The notes below the pieces were generated by a model, which saw only the letters and a list, made by a program, of their open reading frames with translations, searched no databases and was not told the DNA's origin. From positions 1 to 64,000 of the forward strand of contig JALQBC010000002.1 of the NCBI GenBank assembly GCA_023375675.1: 64,000 nt of DNA. The letters run 5' to 3'. Positions 23,397 to 38,532 of this stretch are shown here, piece after piece; the stretch's first letter is position 1; the number at the start of each line of letters is the position of its first letter. Source of the DNA: Cytospora piceicola. Its lineage: Eukaryota > Ascomycota > Sordariomycetes > Diaporthales > Cytosporaceae. The translations under genes and the position numbers were made by a program.

Positions 23397-24869
23397 TTAC
23401 CAAAAAGTGTCCATGTTCTGCCCCAGCCGCTCCCACTCGGCTCGAGCCTGGGCAGGGCTGATCTCCGAAGTCATCAACTGACCGGGCAAACGATAGGCAT
23501 CAAAGTCGACCTCATGTCTATCGAGGCTTATCATGCCTCTAATATGACCGCCGCCCAGGAAACGCAGACGATTTACAGGGCCGGCCCGATATATCGTGTC
23601 CACGTTGAAGAATCGTCGGTTGCTAGCCCCGTCAAGGGCATGCCCACGCCAGAATACCATACTACCTTCCTCGTCAGGCTCGTAAGGCCTGTCAACCTTC
23701 ATTAAGCCACTGACTGCTGGGCTGAAGTCGAACTTCAACCAGAGCTTGCCGCCATCGAGAGTCGCTATGAGGAACAAGTCGCCTAAGCGCTCAGAAAAGT
23801 TGTCATCGACATATGGGCATGCCACTCTGTACTTCCCGTTAAGCAGGCCAATGCTTCTTCTGACTTGAGTGCCAGGGACCTGGTATGGGTCGGATTCTGA
23901 ATATGGCGGGGGTTCGTCACCATCGTAGCCGTCGTCGTGTCCATCATCTTGACCATCACTGTAGCTATCACCATAGCCACCACCGTAGTTGTCGCTGTAG
24001 TCATCTCCATAGTCACCACCGTCGCCATTGTAGTAGCCAGCTTGGTACGGCTCAAGGGCGGCACCCGATCCCAGATTCATACTAGAGCCTGATGCGGCGG
24101 GTTGCTTGGTAGCTGGCTTCACTGGAGCCTTCGCTTTCGCAGCAGGTTTCTTGGCATTTGGCCTCGTAGGGGCTTTTGCTTTCGCCGCGGGCTGTTTGGC
24201 AGCTGGTTTTGCTGGGGCTTTTGCTTTCGCAGCAGGTTTGGCGGTCTTTGGCGACGAAATGGACTTACTGTTACCATCGACCTTCTGAACCTTGGTAGTT
24301 GTCGTCTTCCTCTCTTTGGATGCGGTAGTCGTCGTTTTCTTGGTCGTGGTGGTCGACGAAGAGGCACCGCCAGTCTTCGTCTTCTTGGCCGCTGGCTGAG
24401 CGGTACTAACCTTGACAGCCCCAGTGCTGGATACCTGGACGGAAACGTTGACGCTGACATTGGTCGAAACCTCCTCAGCCTTGCGTTTGGTGCCCTTGGC
24501 AGGTGCAGAAGCAACGCCCGAAGATGCCTTCAAGGCTTTCTTTGCCTCCCTCTCCTTTTTGTTCCACTCCTTTTTCAGGTCGGCCTCCATCTTCTGGATG
24601 TTCGCGGGAACAGCGAGACTGCCCTTGGCCCTTACAGCGTCGCACAGGCGCTTGTAGGCAGTGCCCTTGGACTTGGACGGAGGCAAACCATAGTGAAGCA
24701 GTTGGGCTTCATACCAATGGGCGGGTCGGTCCACAGTATCCTTGCCGTTGAAGTGAGCCTTCAGCTCTGGGATAGTGGCTCGACGATGGCTTTTGTTACT
24801 AGCCTCACAATAGAATGAGTCTCCGACATAGGAAAACCCATCCTTTTGGACAGGAGACACCAGCGACAT
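23397..24869 (-). CDS. SAP-like protein with histone H1-like Lys/Ala/Pro repeats
   Basis: Intronless, 490 residues, ATG at 24869. Residues about 30-115 resemble a SAP-like helical module followed by a charged helix (ADLKKEWNKKEREAKKAL). Residues about 125-265 are basic and of low complexity, with Thr/Lys runs and tandem KAKAPAKPAAK-type units like histone H1 tails. A short acidic Gly/Tyr/Asp segment (about 275-325) follows. The C-terminal 155 residues look globular (GLLNGKYRVACPYV, GGKLWLKFDF, RRFFNVDTIYRAGP). The tail suggests DNA, RNA or chromatin association; this is inference. I cannot name the C-terminal domain. It is divergent from the RRM gene at 25718. Confidence 0.82.
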   Translation of the reverse strand: MSLVSPVQKDGFSYVGDSFYCEASNKSHRRATIPELKAHFNGKDTVDRPAHWYEAQLLHYGLPPSKSKGTAYKRLCDAVRAKGSLAVPANIQKMEADLKKEWNKKEREAKKALKASSGVASAPAKGTKRKAEEVSTNVSVNVSVQVSSTGAVKVSTAQPAAKKTKTGGASSSTTTTKKTTTTASKERKTTTTKVQKVDGNSKSISSPKTAKPAAKAKAPAKPAAKQPAAKAKAPTRPNAKKPAAKAKAPVKPATKQPAASGSSMNLGSGAALEPYQAGYYNGDGGDYGDDYSDNYGGGYGDSYSDGQDDGHDDGYDGDEPPPYSESDPYQVPGTQVRRSIGLLNGKYRVACPYVDDNFSERLGDLFLIATLDGGKLWLKFDFSPAVSGLMKVDRPYEPDEEGSMVFWRGHALDGASNRRFFNVDTIYRAGPVNRLRFLGGGHIRGMISLDRHEVDFDAYRLPGQLMTSEISPAQARAEWERLGQNMDTFW

Positions 24870-25717
24870 GTTCTTTGCTTGAAGAGTGTATGTGACGTGA
24901 CGTGATGGATATGGTGATGAAACGGGAGGTCAGGTTGGATCTGTTTGTGAATCGAATGGTGCAAGTGTCGCCTTGATATTCACACCCTAATTGCGGGGTG
25001 TTTATCTGGACAACTGGCTGATAGGCTCCGTTTGGGTTGTCAACGGTTGATGGGATGGACCATTACTAAACCCAGGCAATTGCCCTGTCTTATGACTCGA
25101 TAGGGGGTCAGAGAACAAGGTCTGCAACGAAAGCAGCAGCAGCTCGAAGGACTGGTAGAAAGAAAGCACAATACTTTGTATTGAGACAACTGTGGAAGGC
25201 AATAAAGGAATCCACAGCCTTGTCGATCAATATCCGTCCACTGCCGTCTTGTCAGTCTGAGCGGCGGGTAAGCCTATCCCTGCAAGCACGCTTTGGCCAT
25301 TTGTGATTGGTCTAGTACCGCGAGTGAAGACAGCTTGGACTCCACTTCCACGATAAGTTATCGTACGTATCGCGCGGCAGCCTTCGTCTCAATCAACACT
25401 CGGCCACAGCTGCGTTTCAACCTTCCGTCGTCATAACAGGTCAGTCTCTCGCTCTTCCAAAGCCAAAAGACCTGCAACGTCGATCTGCATTTTATTTCTT
25501 TGGAGGCAAGTCTAGCAAATTACAATCAAGACTCGGCCTTCTGCGTTCCCCCCTCCCCTGACTCGACCTTGGATTGGACCAATATTCGCGAGCTGCCCAA
25601 GGCGCTGCACGCCCCTTTACGCGTTAGGCTCTGCTGACACGTCCTTCTAGTCCGGCTGCTTCCCCCTTACCATTGCGGTTGTATTCTTTCGTCCCCAAAG
25701 ACAGCATACATACAACC
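24870..25717. other. Divergent promoter region
   Basis: Between two divergently transcribed genes. It contains GATTGG at 25306 and the paired GATTGGACCAAT at about 25572-25583, candidate CCAAT-box (Hap complex) sites, plus a pyrimidine-rich stretch upstream of the RRM start. No coding region is seen. Confidence 0.5.
25572..25583. promoter_or_regulatory. Inverted CCAAT-box pair
   Basis: GATTGGACCAAT contains CCAAT on both strands, about 135 bp upstream of the RRM start codon. CCAAT is the known binding core of the fungal Hap complex. Function is inferred from position only. Confidence 0.35.
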
Positions 25718-26487
<770 letters not shown>

Positions 26488-28199
26488 GGTGAATGGCCGC
26501 GATGGTCTCACCATCCATGCTGGACTGCTGGACCGAACACAAGAGATGATGCAAACATCGTTAACTGGGACTGGGAGATGCGTGTCGAGTGTAAGATACT
26601 TTTCAGGTTTGGGAGGAGGGGGTCTTGATGGGCCAGAAGCGGGAATTGCGGTTGTTGCCCAACCCAAGGCGTATTCGGACTGGGAAAAGGGACGGACTTC
26701 TACTGCGTTCAATTCGATTTCACAAAATGCAATCCATGATTTTCATCTGGCCTGGAGTCAACGAGTGAGGGGGAGGGGGTTGGTGAGGACTGCGTAGATA
26801 TTTGGTGAGGCTCGCTGTAGGAGAGAGCTATTATCGATAATCACAGAACATTATGGAACTTTATTGCAAACAACTTGAACAGTTCAGATCATGGCAAGGG
26901 TGGTGAGTGTATATCTACCTAGGTAGGGAGCGACACTGCTATGTGTAAGTAGATAACTTGAGGTCACCCGGATAACAGAAGACGTCCCAAGGCCAGTGTA
27001 AGCCACCAGGGCACCTTACTTAAAAAGGTACCAGGTATGTACCTACGTCTGCTATTGAAATGTGATGGAGAATGGCAGGCCAGGTTATTTATAGTTTTCA
27101 TGAAAATAGCAAACCAAGAGCTGACAGGTCTTGGTTGAGACTTGAGAGAGGATGCCTTCCGGGATGAACCGTCACCAGATCTAGCATTAGAACCGCAACC
27201 AATAATATGTTATTCATGAATTTGAATCGTGAATACATGATATGTCAGCAACGAAGGGAACGGATAAACAGCCCAGATCAATCTCAAGAGGAAGTTCTCA
27301 AGGTAAATTAATGAAGAATGAAGCGCGTCACACAGTAAAGAGCAACCTTGGAAGCGCCCAGTCTGGTCTAGCCCAGGCCTTTCTTGGCAGCACCCCAGGC
27401 GCTGGCCGCCTGTTGCCGCCGTATTTGGCGTAGAATGTGCACAGTAAAAGGCTAGACACGCCGACAGGGTCTGCTCATGACCCGCAGAGGCATGACGGCA
27501 CGCCCCTACGTGCCCTGCATGCTCAAAACATTTTCACATCATAGCGGCACAGCGGCACAGCGGCACGGCCGTACCCCTCTTGACAGCCCTGGAGGCTTGG
27601 GTGCCTGACAGTCCTGACAGGCCTGAGTACGTTAGGTCTAGGTACTCTGTGCCCCCGACTGCCCGCCCACTTGCCCTCGCATCCACGCTAGGCCTGGGCC
27701 CGTGAACCTTGGAACCCTCATCCACTTCTCCATTGCCGCCACCCTCCCAGTTCGACATTTTAACCCTTCTATCGGCTACCATTCTATATCATACCTATCC
27801 TGTGAAGCCATCCATCACGTCCGCTGTCTGTCTGTCCCTTCCCATCGGCGTCGGAATCACCTCTGTCACCGTTATCGTCCCCGAACGAGCACAAACGGCA
27901 CGCTGCTTCAGCTAGACCGACGTCCCCGTTAGTTCGTGATAGATCTAACTTCCGAAGCGGGATTGGTTCCAGCCTCCATAGGAAGCGGGGCCCCCCCAGA
28001 CCCAGAGAGCACAGCCTCAAGCTTGGAAGTCGCCTTTGCCTTACATACTGCATACCTCCTGTTTCTCCATCGTCAGCAATCTAGCGCCAGGCCTACACTT
28101 TCTCTCGACATCCTTCCACCAGAGAGGAGTGATTGCACTTATCAACCATCTTCAACGACCCGCGAGGGAGGACAGCGGGATAATACCGCCATACTCAAG
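26488..28199. other. Intergenic, 1.7 kb
   Basis: No supportable gene. It holds ACCTAGGTAG- and GGTACCAGGTATGTACC-like palindromic patches (26915-27045). The right part (from about 27690) is pyrimidine-rich and probably the promoter and long 5' UTR of the Rsp5 gene. The 201-codon minus frame at 26107-26712 is the reverse of the RRM gene's RGG region. Confidence 0.5.
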
Positions 28200-31049
<2,850 letters not shown>

Positions 31050-31967
31050 ACTTGCTGTATATAGCAAGAAGAAGGTATACGGCAACTGGTGCAGAGAAGC
31101 ATACTTGAGTATACGAATCGGACGGGTGGCAAAGAGTTCCTCATAATGAGTAAGCGCGAGACTACTGCTATTAGGAAGTGGGAGAGGTGTTCAGGCGTCA
31201 AAAGGGCCAGCAGTAAAGCATGTATTCTCTTTGTAGTACGGGATCCGTCATCGTCATCCACCTCTTGGAGAGGGAAGTGATGTCTTCTTGTGAATGGAGA
31301 ATGGAGATCAGGGCTCCAGAGTCTGTCGCTTATTACTGGACGCGTTCGAGTGGGACATAAACGGGAAATTCGAGAGCATTTCCAAGATCAGGGTTATGAA
31401 TGCATTAGCTACTTCCTGCAGAGTATGTGTGGTCGCTTGCTTGCAGTGCAGGATCTTGACCAGGTGACCTCTATCGCAATTTGTTTGCTATCGGGGATGG
31501 CAACACCGGTCAGGTAGTGAACCCGAGTATTGCAGCGTGGTGTATGGTTCTTGTGCAAGTCGTCATACAAAGTGCTACGAAGGTGTATAGTTATCCGGAG
31601 CCTACCCTTTCGTTGCCTGACCCGGCCAATTGGATCTACTGGGGCAAGAAACATCAATATCTCAGAGACTTATTGTGTAGTTGATGTCTATTCCGTTTTG
31701 TTGGACCGTTCTCCATGTATATGTACAGGATACAAAGGTGATAGACTCAAAAGGAAAGATATAGCTGTGTCTGCCAGCTGCGCAAATCATGAAATCATTG
31801 TCATCTTGGGGTTTCCCACCACTGTAATCCACATCTTGCGGGTAATCTTGCCAGCTGGAGTCCCGACGTCTCGCAGGTAAACGCAACCGACTTGTTCCTA
31901 CGGTACACCTCCAGGCCGACCCAACATCCGTGCCACCCCACCAGTACACCATTATATGGCCCACCAT
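31050..31967. other. Convergent intergenic region
   Basis: Between the 3' ends of Rsp5 and the complex I subunit. The short frames show no domain. Confidence 0.55.
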
Positions 31968-32327
31968 CTACTTGCGGTACCACATCCTCGTGATCTTGGT
32001 CATCCTCATCTTCCTCTGCAGCTGGAAGATGCCGTACATCAGGGCCTCGCTGGTGGGCGGGCACCCGGGGACGTAGACGTCGACGGGCACGATGCGGTCG
32101 CAGCCGCGGACGACGCTGTACGAGTAGTGGTAGTAGCCGCCGCCGTTGGCGCAGCTGCCCATGGAGATGACCCAGCGGGGCTCGGGCATCTGGTCGTAGA
32201 CCTGGCGGAGGGCCGGGGCCATCTTGTTGGTGAGGGTGCCGGCGACGATCATCACGTCCGACTGCCGCGGCGACGCGCGGAAGATGATGCCCATGTGGTC
32301 CTGGTCGTAGCGCGGCGTCGAGAGGTG

Positions 32328-32364
<37 letters not shown>

Positions 32365-32852
32365 ATGGGCCAGAAGGAGGACTGGCGGGCCCAGTTGACG
32401 ACCTGGTCGAGGGTGGTGCTGTCGTGGGAGGTCGCATGACTCAAGTTAGCTTTCGTCCCTCTTGTTCCTTTCCCGGTGAGAGATTCATGATATCTATCGA
32501 TATGAATGTCATCTGGGTGTAAGAGGAACAGACATACAGCACATATTGAACAGCCCCTTTCGTTCCCTCCTGGCTCGCGAGGGCAACCTCCCTCCGCTCG
32601 GGGTTGAGCAGGTGTGCCGTGGCCGTGCCGTGTGGTTGGACCTGCGCGGCACTATTCTTGGAAGAGGAGGAGATGGAGGCGGCCGCCGCGACGCGGTAGG
32701 GTACCAGGAAGTTTGTTGGTTTGGCTGTGGATTGGGTTGGGAACCGGTCAGTTACACGCTGTTCTGGTCCCTCCTCCTTACTCGAGATTCTGGAGCCAGA
32801 ATAACGCACCTCTCAGAGCCATTGAGGCCGATGTCCGTAATGCGCCCGACAT
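31968..32852 (-). CDS. NADH:ubiquinone oxidoreductase PSST (NDUFS7/NuoB) subunit
   Basis: Three exons on the minus strand: 32852-32810, 32724-32538, 32418-31968; 226 residues. This peripheral-arm subunit of mitochondrial complex I carries iron-sulfur cluster N2, the immediate electron donor to ubiquinone. Cluster ligands are visible: the tandem Cys in [11 protein letters not shown], Cys in [11 protein letters not shown], and Cys in [13 protein letters not shown]. The N-terminus is Ser/Ala/Arg-rich, fitting a mitochondrial presequence. The final exon joins VL to [14 protein letters not shown] through acceptor CACGACAG; an earlier AG would insert an unconserved segment. Start ATG at 32852 with a 14-codon first exon. 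A CCAAT box lies about 190 bp upstream. Confidence 0.95.
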
Positions 32853-33325
32853 TGTCTAGTTTGTAATTCGAAAGAACGCCCACAACAGCAACAAAGTCTC
32901 TGTGTGAAAAGAAATGGATAGTAGTGGAGAGGATGACGAAGGTGTATTTTCAAGAAGGTGTATTTGCCCTGCCGCTGTGGTTGGAGATACGCTGGGTGGT
33001 GGTCGAGGGCTCGCCTCCTTGTTAACGGCCTGATGCTGATTGGCTCGGGGCCCTTGGCCGTCACGGCTTCCCCACGGCTTCTCCAAGACCGTATTGACTT
33101 GGCCCGTGCACCTTCACTCACCCGCAAAGTTCCCACCAGCCGGACCCAATTCCCCCGCCCCCAGAGGCTGCATGCACATATGTAGATCACCACGACAGAT
33201 CTATGTAGTACTCACGACGCTTTGTGACTTGTCTTGGGGGAGAATATTTGTTTTAATCATATAATCCTAGCGCCAGATACAAAACGCCCCGTGGAATGCT
33301 GTATGTATATTACAAACGACGACAA
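32853..33325. other. Intergenic
   Basis: Promoter of the complex I subunit gene and 3' flank of Mpp10. Nothing coding is seen. Confidence 0.5.
33037..33044 (-). promoter_or_regulatory. CCAAT box upstream of the complex I gene
   Basis: TGATTGGC on the plus strand reads GCCAATCA on the gene's strand, about 185-192 bp before the start codon. CCAATCA is the preferred core for the Hap complex, which commonly controls respiratory genes in fungi. The role here is inferred. Confidence 0.4.
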
Positions 33326-35551
33326 CTACAGCTTGAAGCTTCCACTGGTAACGGCCTTCGCGGCCTGGGGCTTGTTGCCCTCCATATCAAGAACCTCACC
33401 CTTCCTGTTGATGACCTTGACACCTCCCTTCTTGAGTTCCGCCATCGTGTCCTTCTTCTCCTGTGCCTTCTTGCCGAGCTTGGAGACCTCGGGCCCGGCC
33501 TTCTTGATCCTCTCCTTCTCCCTCCTGCGCCTGCGGACCTTGTCCTCCCGGCTCATCTCCTGCCTGGCCATCGGCAGTCCGCTCTTGGCCACGACCTCGC
33601 CCTTCTCCGCCGTGTCCTTGCCAGGGTTGTACACCTCCTGTGGCGCGATCATGCTCTCGCCACCGCTGACGCCCTGTGCGGTTGTAGGCTGGGCATCTTC
33701 CATAGTGACCGTAGCAACGTCTGCCACCACGGTGAGCGAAGGCGCCGCGGGCTTGGGCTTGTAGTGCCAGCTGCTCAGGGCATCGAGCTTCGCGGACACG
33801 TCCTTCCACATTGCCTCGATCTCCTTCTCCTCCTTGCGCTGCTTCTCGTCCTTGGCGCTGACGTACGAGTCTGGGTTGGTGTTCTTGACGTGCTCCTCCT
33901 CGTACATCTCTGCCAGGCTCTGCTTGGCCTTGGTGTCGTCGAGCTCGACCAGGCCACGGCGGACGTCAGCGGGCACATCCGCGTTAGGTCGTCGCTTGAC
34001 CACCTGGTCGAATTCGCCGGAAAGGATGCGCCGTTTGACGAGGTCCTCGATATCCTCGCTGACCTCCTCCGTGATGACCGGGATGGGCTTTCCTGCGTGA
34101 TCGAAGTCGAGGGCTTCTTCCAGCAGGGAGTTCATGGGACGTGCAGATGCGGATGCCTCACCGGACAATGTCCAGGCGCGCTTGGCGACCAGCTCAGACT
34201 CCATCTTGCGGATCTCCTCGGCCAGCTTCAACTGTCTCCGCTCATGGGCTGATCGGCGAGACTTGGGGTCACCTGCATCGACTTCCGAGAGAGCATCCTC
34301 CTCATCCGAGTTGTCCGACAGATCCTCGAACAGGTCCCTGCGCACATCGTCCATAGCTCGCTCCACATCCCGCTCCTCTGGCACAGCGGGCTTCGGACGG
34401 TAGGTGTTTACTTTCTCTCCCTTCTTTGCCTTCCTTGCTGGGGGTGCGAAGAAATCATCGTAGAAGATGTCATTCGTTGTGTCATCGAGCCCCATATCGC
34501 CTTCAAGCCCGTCTGCCAGATCGCCGGCCTCGTCATCGCTTGCACCTTCAGGAGCGTTCAGGTCCATGTCGCCAAATGTCGGGCCGTCCTCGTCTTCTTC
34601 CTCCTCCTCAATAGCAGGCTCCGCATCCTCATCATCGTCTTTGTTCGACTTCTTGCCCTTCTTGTTGCCTTGAGGCTCTGACATCGGGTCCGCATGCCAG
34701 TTGACCTCATCGTCGTCGTCGCTTGCCGCATCTGTGTAGGGGTCGGCCTTGGCGTCCTGCTGCTCAAGCCATTGGGTCTGCTTGTTGAACTCGTCTATCG
34801 AGAAGAATCCATCATTGAGGCCGTTTGGATCGGCCACATAGGTCTCTTGCGGCTGATCGTCAAAGTCGTCATCCTCCTCAGCGATAAGTTGCTCGTCGTC
34901 ATCAGCCTCGATGTCATCCTCACCCTCTTCTTCCGAAATGTCATCCTCTCCTTGTTGAGATTCCGCATCATCGTCCTCCTCCTCGTCACCGTCAGAGCCG
35001 CTCACGGACTCTTCCTCGTCCTCAGAGTTGTCGGTTTCGGAGCCGTGCTCGTCGGATCCTTCCGCCTCGACTATACCACTCTCCGCTCCTTCTTTTTGTA
35101 TGATTCCACTTTCTTCCAGCTCTCGTAGGACATCCTGCGACATATCAAGTGTGCTGTTTATGATCCTCCTCGCCTGCTGCCAGACCTGACCCGTCTCGAA
35201 ACCATCCACATGGACCTTACGGATCTTCAAGACGTCGCCGCTGGCAGCCCCGCCCTCCCGTTTCCTCTTCTTCTCCCTGAGCCTCGCGGCCTGCTGCTCA
35301 TCGCTGACCTGGCCAGCAAAGGCATCCAGCGCGTGCTTGGCCCAGTGCAGGGACGCGGTGGGTATGGAGGCCGGGGGCTGCAGCAACGTGTGACGGTTCT
35401 CAGGCCTCAGCGAGTCGAGGAAGGCCAGCATGGAGGCTGCCTCCTGCGGGGCCGTCGTGGCCGCTGCCATGGTGCTGCTGGTGGGGGCCGGGTGCGTGAG
35501 GGTATGCGAGCTGGATGACAACGAGGATGTCGTGCTGGAGGCTCCAGCCAT
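33326..35551 (-). CDS. mpp10: U3 snoRNP protein Mpp10
   Basis: Intronless, 741 residues from the ATG at 35551. The open frame extends upstream without another good start; a second ATG at 35470 is possible. Mpp10 forms a complex with Imp3 and Imp4 in the nucleolar small-subunit processome and is needed for 18S pre-rRNA cleavage. Family features: an N-terminal helical segment, long Asp/Glu-rich acidic stretches in the middle (for example DEEEDDDAESQQ), the NDIFYDDFFAPPARK motif, the conserved KRRILSGEFDQVVKRRP segment, and a basic C-terminus (RRRRREKERIKKAG). It is somewhat longer than yeast Mpp10 (593), mainly in acidic linkers. Confidence 0.93.
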   Translation of the reverse strand: MAGASSTTSSLSSSSHTLTHPAPTSSTMAAATTAPQEAASMLAFLDSLRPENRHTLLQPPASIPTASLHWAKHALDAFAGQVSDEQQAARLREKKRKREGGAASGDVLKIRKVHVDGFETGQVWQQARRIINSTLDMSQDVLRELEESGIIQKEGAESGIVEAEGSDEHGSETDNSEDEEESVSGSDGDEEEDDDAESQQGEDDISEEEGEDDIEADDDEQLIAEEDDDFDDQPQETYVADPNGLNDGFFSIDEFNKQTQWLEQQDAKADPYTDAASDDDDEVNWHADPMSEPQGNKKGKKSNKDDDEDAEPAIEEEEEDEDGPTFGDMDLNAPEGASDDEAGDLADGLEGDMGLDDTTNDIFYDDFFAPPARKAKKGEKVNTYRPKPAVPEERDVERAMDDVRRDLFEDLSDNSDEEDALSEVDAGDPKSRRSAHERRQLKLAEEIRKMESELVAKRAWTLSGEASASARPMNSLLEEALDFDHAGKPIPVITEEVSEDIEDLVKRRILSGEFDQVVKRRPNADVPADVRRGLVELDDTKAKQSLAEMYEEEHVKNTNPDSYVSAKDEKQRKEEKEIEAMWKDVSAKLDALSSWHYKPKPAAPSLTVVADVATVTMEDAQPTTAQGVSGGESMIAPQEVYNPGKDTAEKGEVVAKSGLPMARQEMSREDKVRRRRREKERIKKAGPEVSKLGKKAQEKKDTMAELKKGGVKVINRKGEVLDMEGNKPQAAKAVTSGSFKL

Positions 35552-35827
35552 CTTTCGGGTCTGGACGGCTCGATTGGGAAGTGGTGCGGGCGCGGCGGGT
35601 TCGAGTTCCGGTGTACAGGGGCCGACTTCTCCGTTTGGTGATGAGGCTGGTGGTGGCGGGCTCCGGTCTCCGGGCTCTTGGCTGGTGGTGTATGAGTGTG
35701 TGTGAGTGTGTGTGATTATGGTGCAACAGCAGCTGCTGTTGAGAGTGAGGTGCTCAGAATCTGCGGGCGGAAAGACGAGGCCCAAACTGCTGCAGAAAAA
35801 ACTTTGGCGGTGGTCTGGGGCAGAATT

Positions 35828-35835
35828 TGATTGGT
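35828..35835 (-). promoter_or_regulatory. CCAAT box upstream of Mpp10
   Basis: TGATTGGT on the plus strand reads ACCAATCA on the gene's strand, about 280 bp upstream of the chosen start. Candidate Hap site by sequence only. Confidence 0.3.
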
Positions 35836-37477
35836 TGGCAGGCTGTTGGTCCCCAAACCCCACCTTCTACACGGTATGCTGGTCGGCCGAGACGTCCTGT
35901 GGGGTTCACAGTACGTACTGCGCACTCGGCAGATTCAATCTCACTACCTTAGTACCCAGACATGTACTAGTAAAGAAGTGCCGGTTATTCCCAGACATGG
36001 GGTTACAACATGGTCACGATACGGGTTACTGTTTTTGGGTTCTCATAATGGTACCATAGTTACACCATACACAGTAATTGATGATCTTCTCATTCCTGCA
36101 CATCCTCCGAGGGGTCCTCGTCCGTCCAACGAGACCAATGGTCGGTTGTAATCTTTCGTATGGCTCAACCGGGACCCCTTAAGCCTTACAAGGTTGACAT
36201 GACACTATCTACAACTTCATTTTATTTCCACGGATGATGGATCACAGTTGTCAAGCAAAACTTCGTATTCTACCTTGGTTTCTGTCGATAGGTAATACCG
36301 TGGTACCGATGCTATGCGCCAATGATGTTTTGCGTCTGGAAAGATAACGCTGTTGTGTCGACGCGGGAAATGCAGAAGGACTCTAGGGATACCCTCCTTG
36401 AAGTCACATCCGAAAACTAACATCTGCATCGACTGCTGGAAACGGCAGGAAGTCACGCGAGCAGTTCTCGGCCGTCGGATGCCCTATACAAGCCTCCGAG
36501 GTTCTCTCCTGGGACGAACCTTTTACATCCGCCCCATGGTTGGTTGGGTTCGATACCGATTCGAGGCTATGGAGGTTGGGGGCCAGAATATGGTAGTATT
36601 CGTGGAACGATCTACGATATTGCAGCAGCTCAACCGTCGCGGCCCACTCGATATTCAGAAACAACGTACAGGAGACTACTGCGGGGGTGAGCACCTAGTT
36701 GCAGAGACAAAAGTCTAGCCATTGGCACTTGCATACCGGTGTAGACGACATCACTTCACCTCTTGATCTCTGGCCATTTGCCAATCTTCACTCCATGCGC
36801 CTCGCCAGGAATATGGTCCGATCAATGCATACACATATGCTTGTCAGCATGTAGAGCTGTCTCAATCCGTCTCAAGCCACAGCATGCTTTGATTGCGACA
36901 CCAGGGACAGTCTCTATGGAACGAAAAACATGGTTGCGACACCACTATGCGACCGTCTACTATCGGAAGCAACAAAAACCCCCTGCTTGCCCCGCACCCC
37001 GTCTGTCATGGTCTTAAAATGATAAGACATGTTGGTCCGGAAGGTATTGATGAGACGGACACCATGCTGACCAGGATCAAGCCGTCCCGCGGGCTGCGTA
37101 CGACCTCTGAAGCATCTGTTGTTTTATGTTGTAGTACACAGCGGAGCCAGAACAGAAGCCATCGTCGAGCTAGCTCTTCGGCCCCGTACCCGGGAAAACA
37201 GCGGAGCCCCCTGCTGCATCTTTGCCGACGGACGTGCTCGAATAACCCCGCTTGAATCGTCGGGACTCAATTCTGCACGAGCAATGCAAGCCGTCGACTG
37301 TGGATGGGCTTCTTCCGAATGGTCACCAGAATATGCCCTTGAGGTGGTTTGGCCCGGTGAGACGAGATAGCCTGTGAGGGCAGGTCGGAAGTCGTGATAC
37401 AACCGTCGTTTTCTCGGATGGTCCCAATGTCCGTCGTCATCCAACGTTTCACGATGGCTGTCTTATTAGCATTAGCA

Positions 37478-37497
37478 AGGCAGGCAGGCAGGCAGGC
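37478..37497. repeat. GGCA tetranucleotide repeat
   Basis: Five tandem AGGC/GGCA units. Confidence 0.85.
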
Positions 37498-38532
37498 CAC
37501 CGAATGAAGATCGAGGCTGAGGTCATGACGTCTATCTCTGCCAAGAAGTGGAGGACTTAGGGTTGTTATCTGAAGCCTCAAGTCTGAACCTAGTGTACTT
37601 CGTAGCCGAAGTTTGTTGGTCTATCAGTCACGGCATTGGAGCCGTGATCGCCAAGCTCATTGAAAATCAGAGACTGTTCCGGCACAATGTTTTCAGTCAA
37701 AGTCAGTCAAAGATAGAAGAAAGAGGCAGGAGTTACCTCCCAGGTGGAAATATTGATGACGGAATCAGCAATGGCAATGCAATGATCTCTGTATGTACTT
37801 AAGTACTTAAGTACATTGCAGGGCGGCCCTCGTGGCCGCTACTCGCAGCCCTGTCTACCCAGTATTGGTTTCCCGCAGGGTCTCCACCGTTTCGACCGTG
37901 CCTAGATGGGCTCTCGCCAGGACGATACGGAGTCTTGTTACTGGTCAATTAGATGATGAAAATAGGCCCCACTGGGATCAAGAGTCAGGGGACAGGGGGG
38001 GGGGGCGACAACTAGACCAAGACCCGCGGAAAACGACCGGTTCCTGCTTGCTGCGCCGATACGTAATTGCAGCAGTGCAGGCAGGTCTTGGGCCTCCCGG
38101 ACGGCCGGTATCTCTGATCGATCGAAGGAATAAAAGCTTGTGATGGGTACCACTCTCAGTTCCTACCAAGCGCAACGATTTCCCCTTTCTACTTTTCTAG
38201 CACAGAATTCTCTAATTCTTTTGTGTACATAAACTTTCTTACTACCCCTTTTCCCCCAAGGTTGTGGCTTGTCAGAAGCGGATCACCCAACAAAGCGACA
38301 TCAAATCGAGACCTTGATTTTTCTTCGAGAGCAGACCGCTCTGCTTGTACTTACACACACTCACAACCGCACCGCACCCCTCGAATTATACCCCTCCACC
38401 AAGCCTTACTCACCTCTGTTTCCCCATCCGGCCTCGACACCAAGCAACCAAACTACCGTCACACGCAGAGTGTCTCACACTCCAGCCAGTATTGCGCTAC
38501 GTAGAACTTCTCCATGACCAGGAGACACGGCA

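Larger units (their letters stand above)
35552..38532. other. Divergent intergenic region, 3 kb
   Basis: No supportable gene between Mpp10 and the SPX gene. It contains a GGCA repeat (37478-37497), a palindromic GTACTTAAGTACTTAAGTAC stretch (about 37794-37813) and a G-run near 37996-38007. The CA/CT-rich stretch from about 38150 is likely the promoter and 5' UTR of the SPX gene. Confidence 0.5.

Noticed and set aside
33296..34252. 318-codon plus-strand frame
   Set aside because: Antisense of Mpp10, produced by its Leu- and Asp-rich complement.
36530..36570. GGGTTCGATACCG resembling a tRNA B box
   Set aside because: No matching A box or cloverleaf stems around it. I found no convincing tRNA anywhere in the window.
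37790..37815. Palindromic AAGTACTTAAGTACTTAAGTAC
   Set aside because: Too short and isolated to call a regulatory site or mobile-element end.
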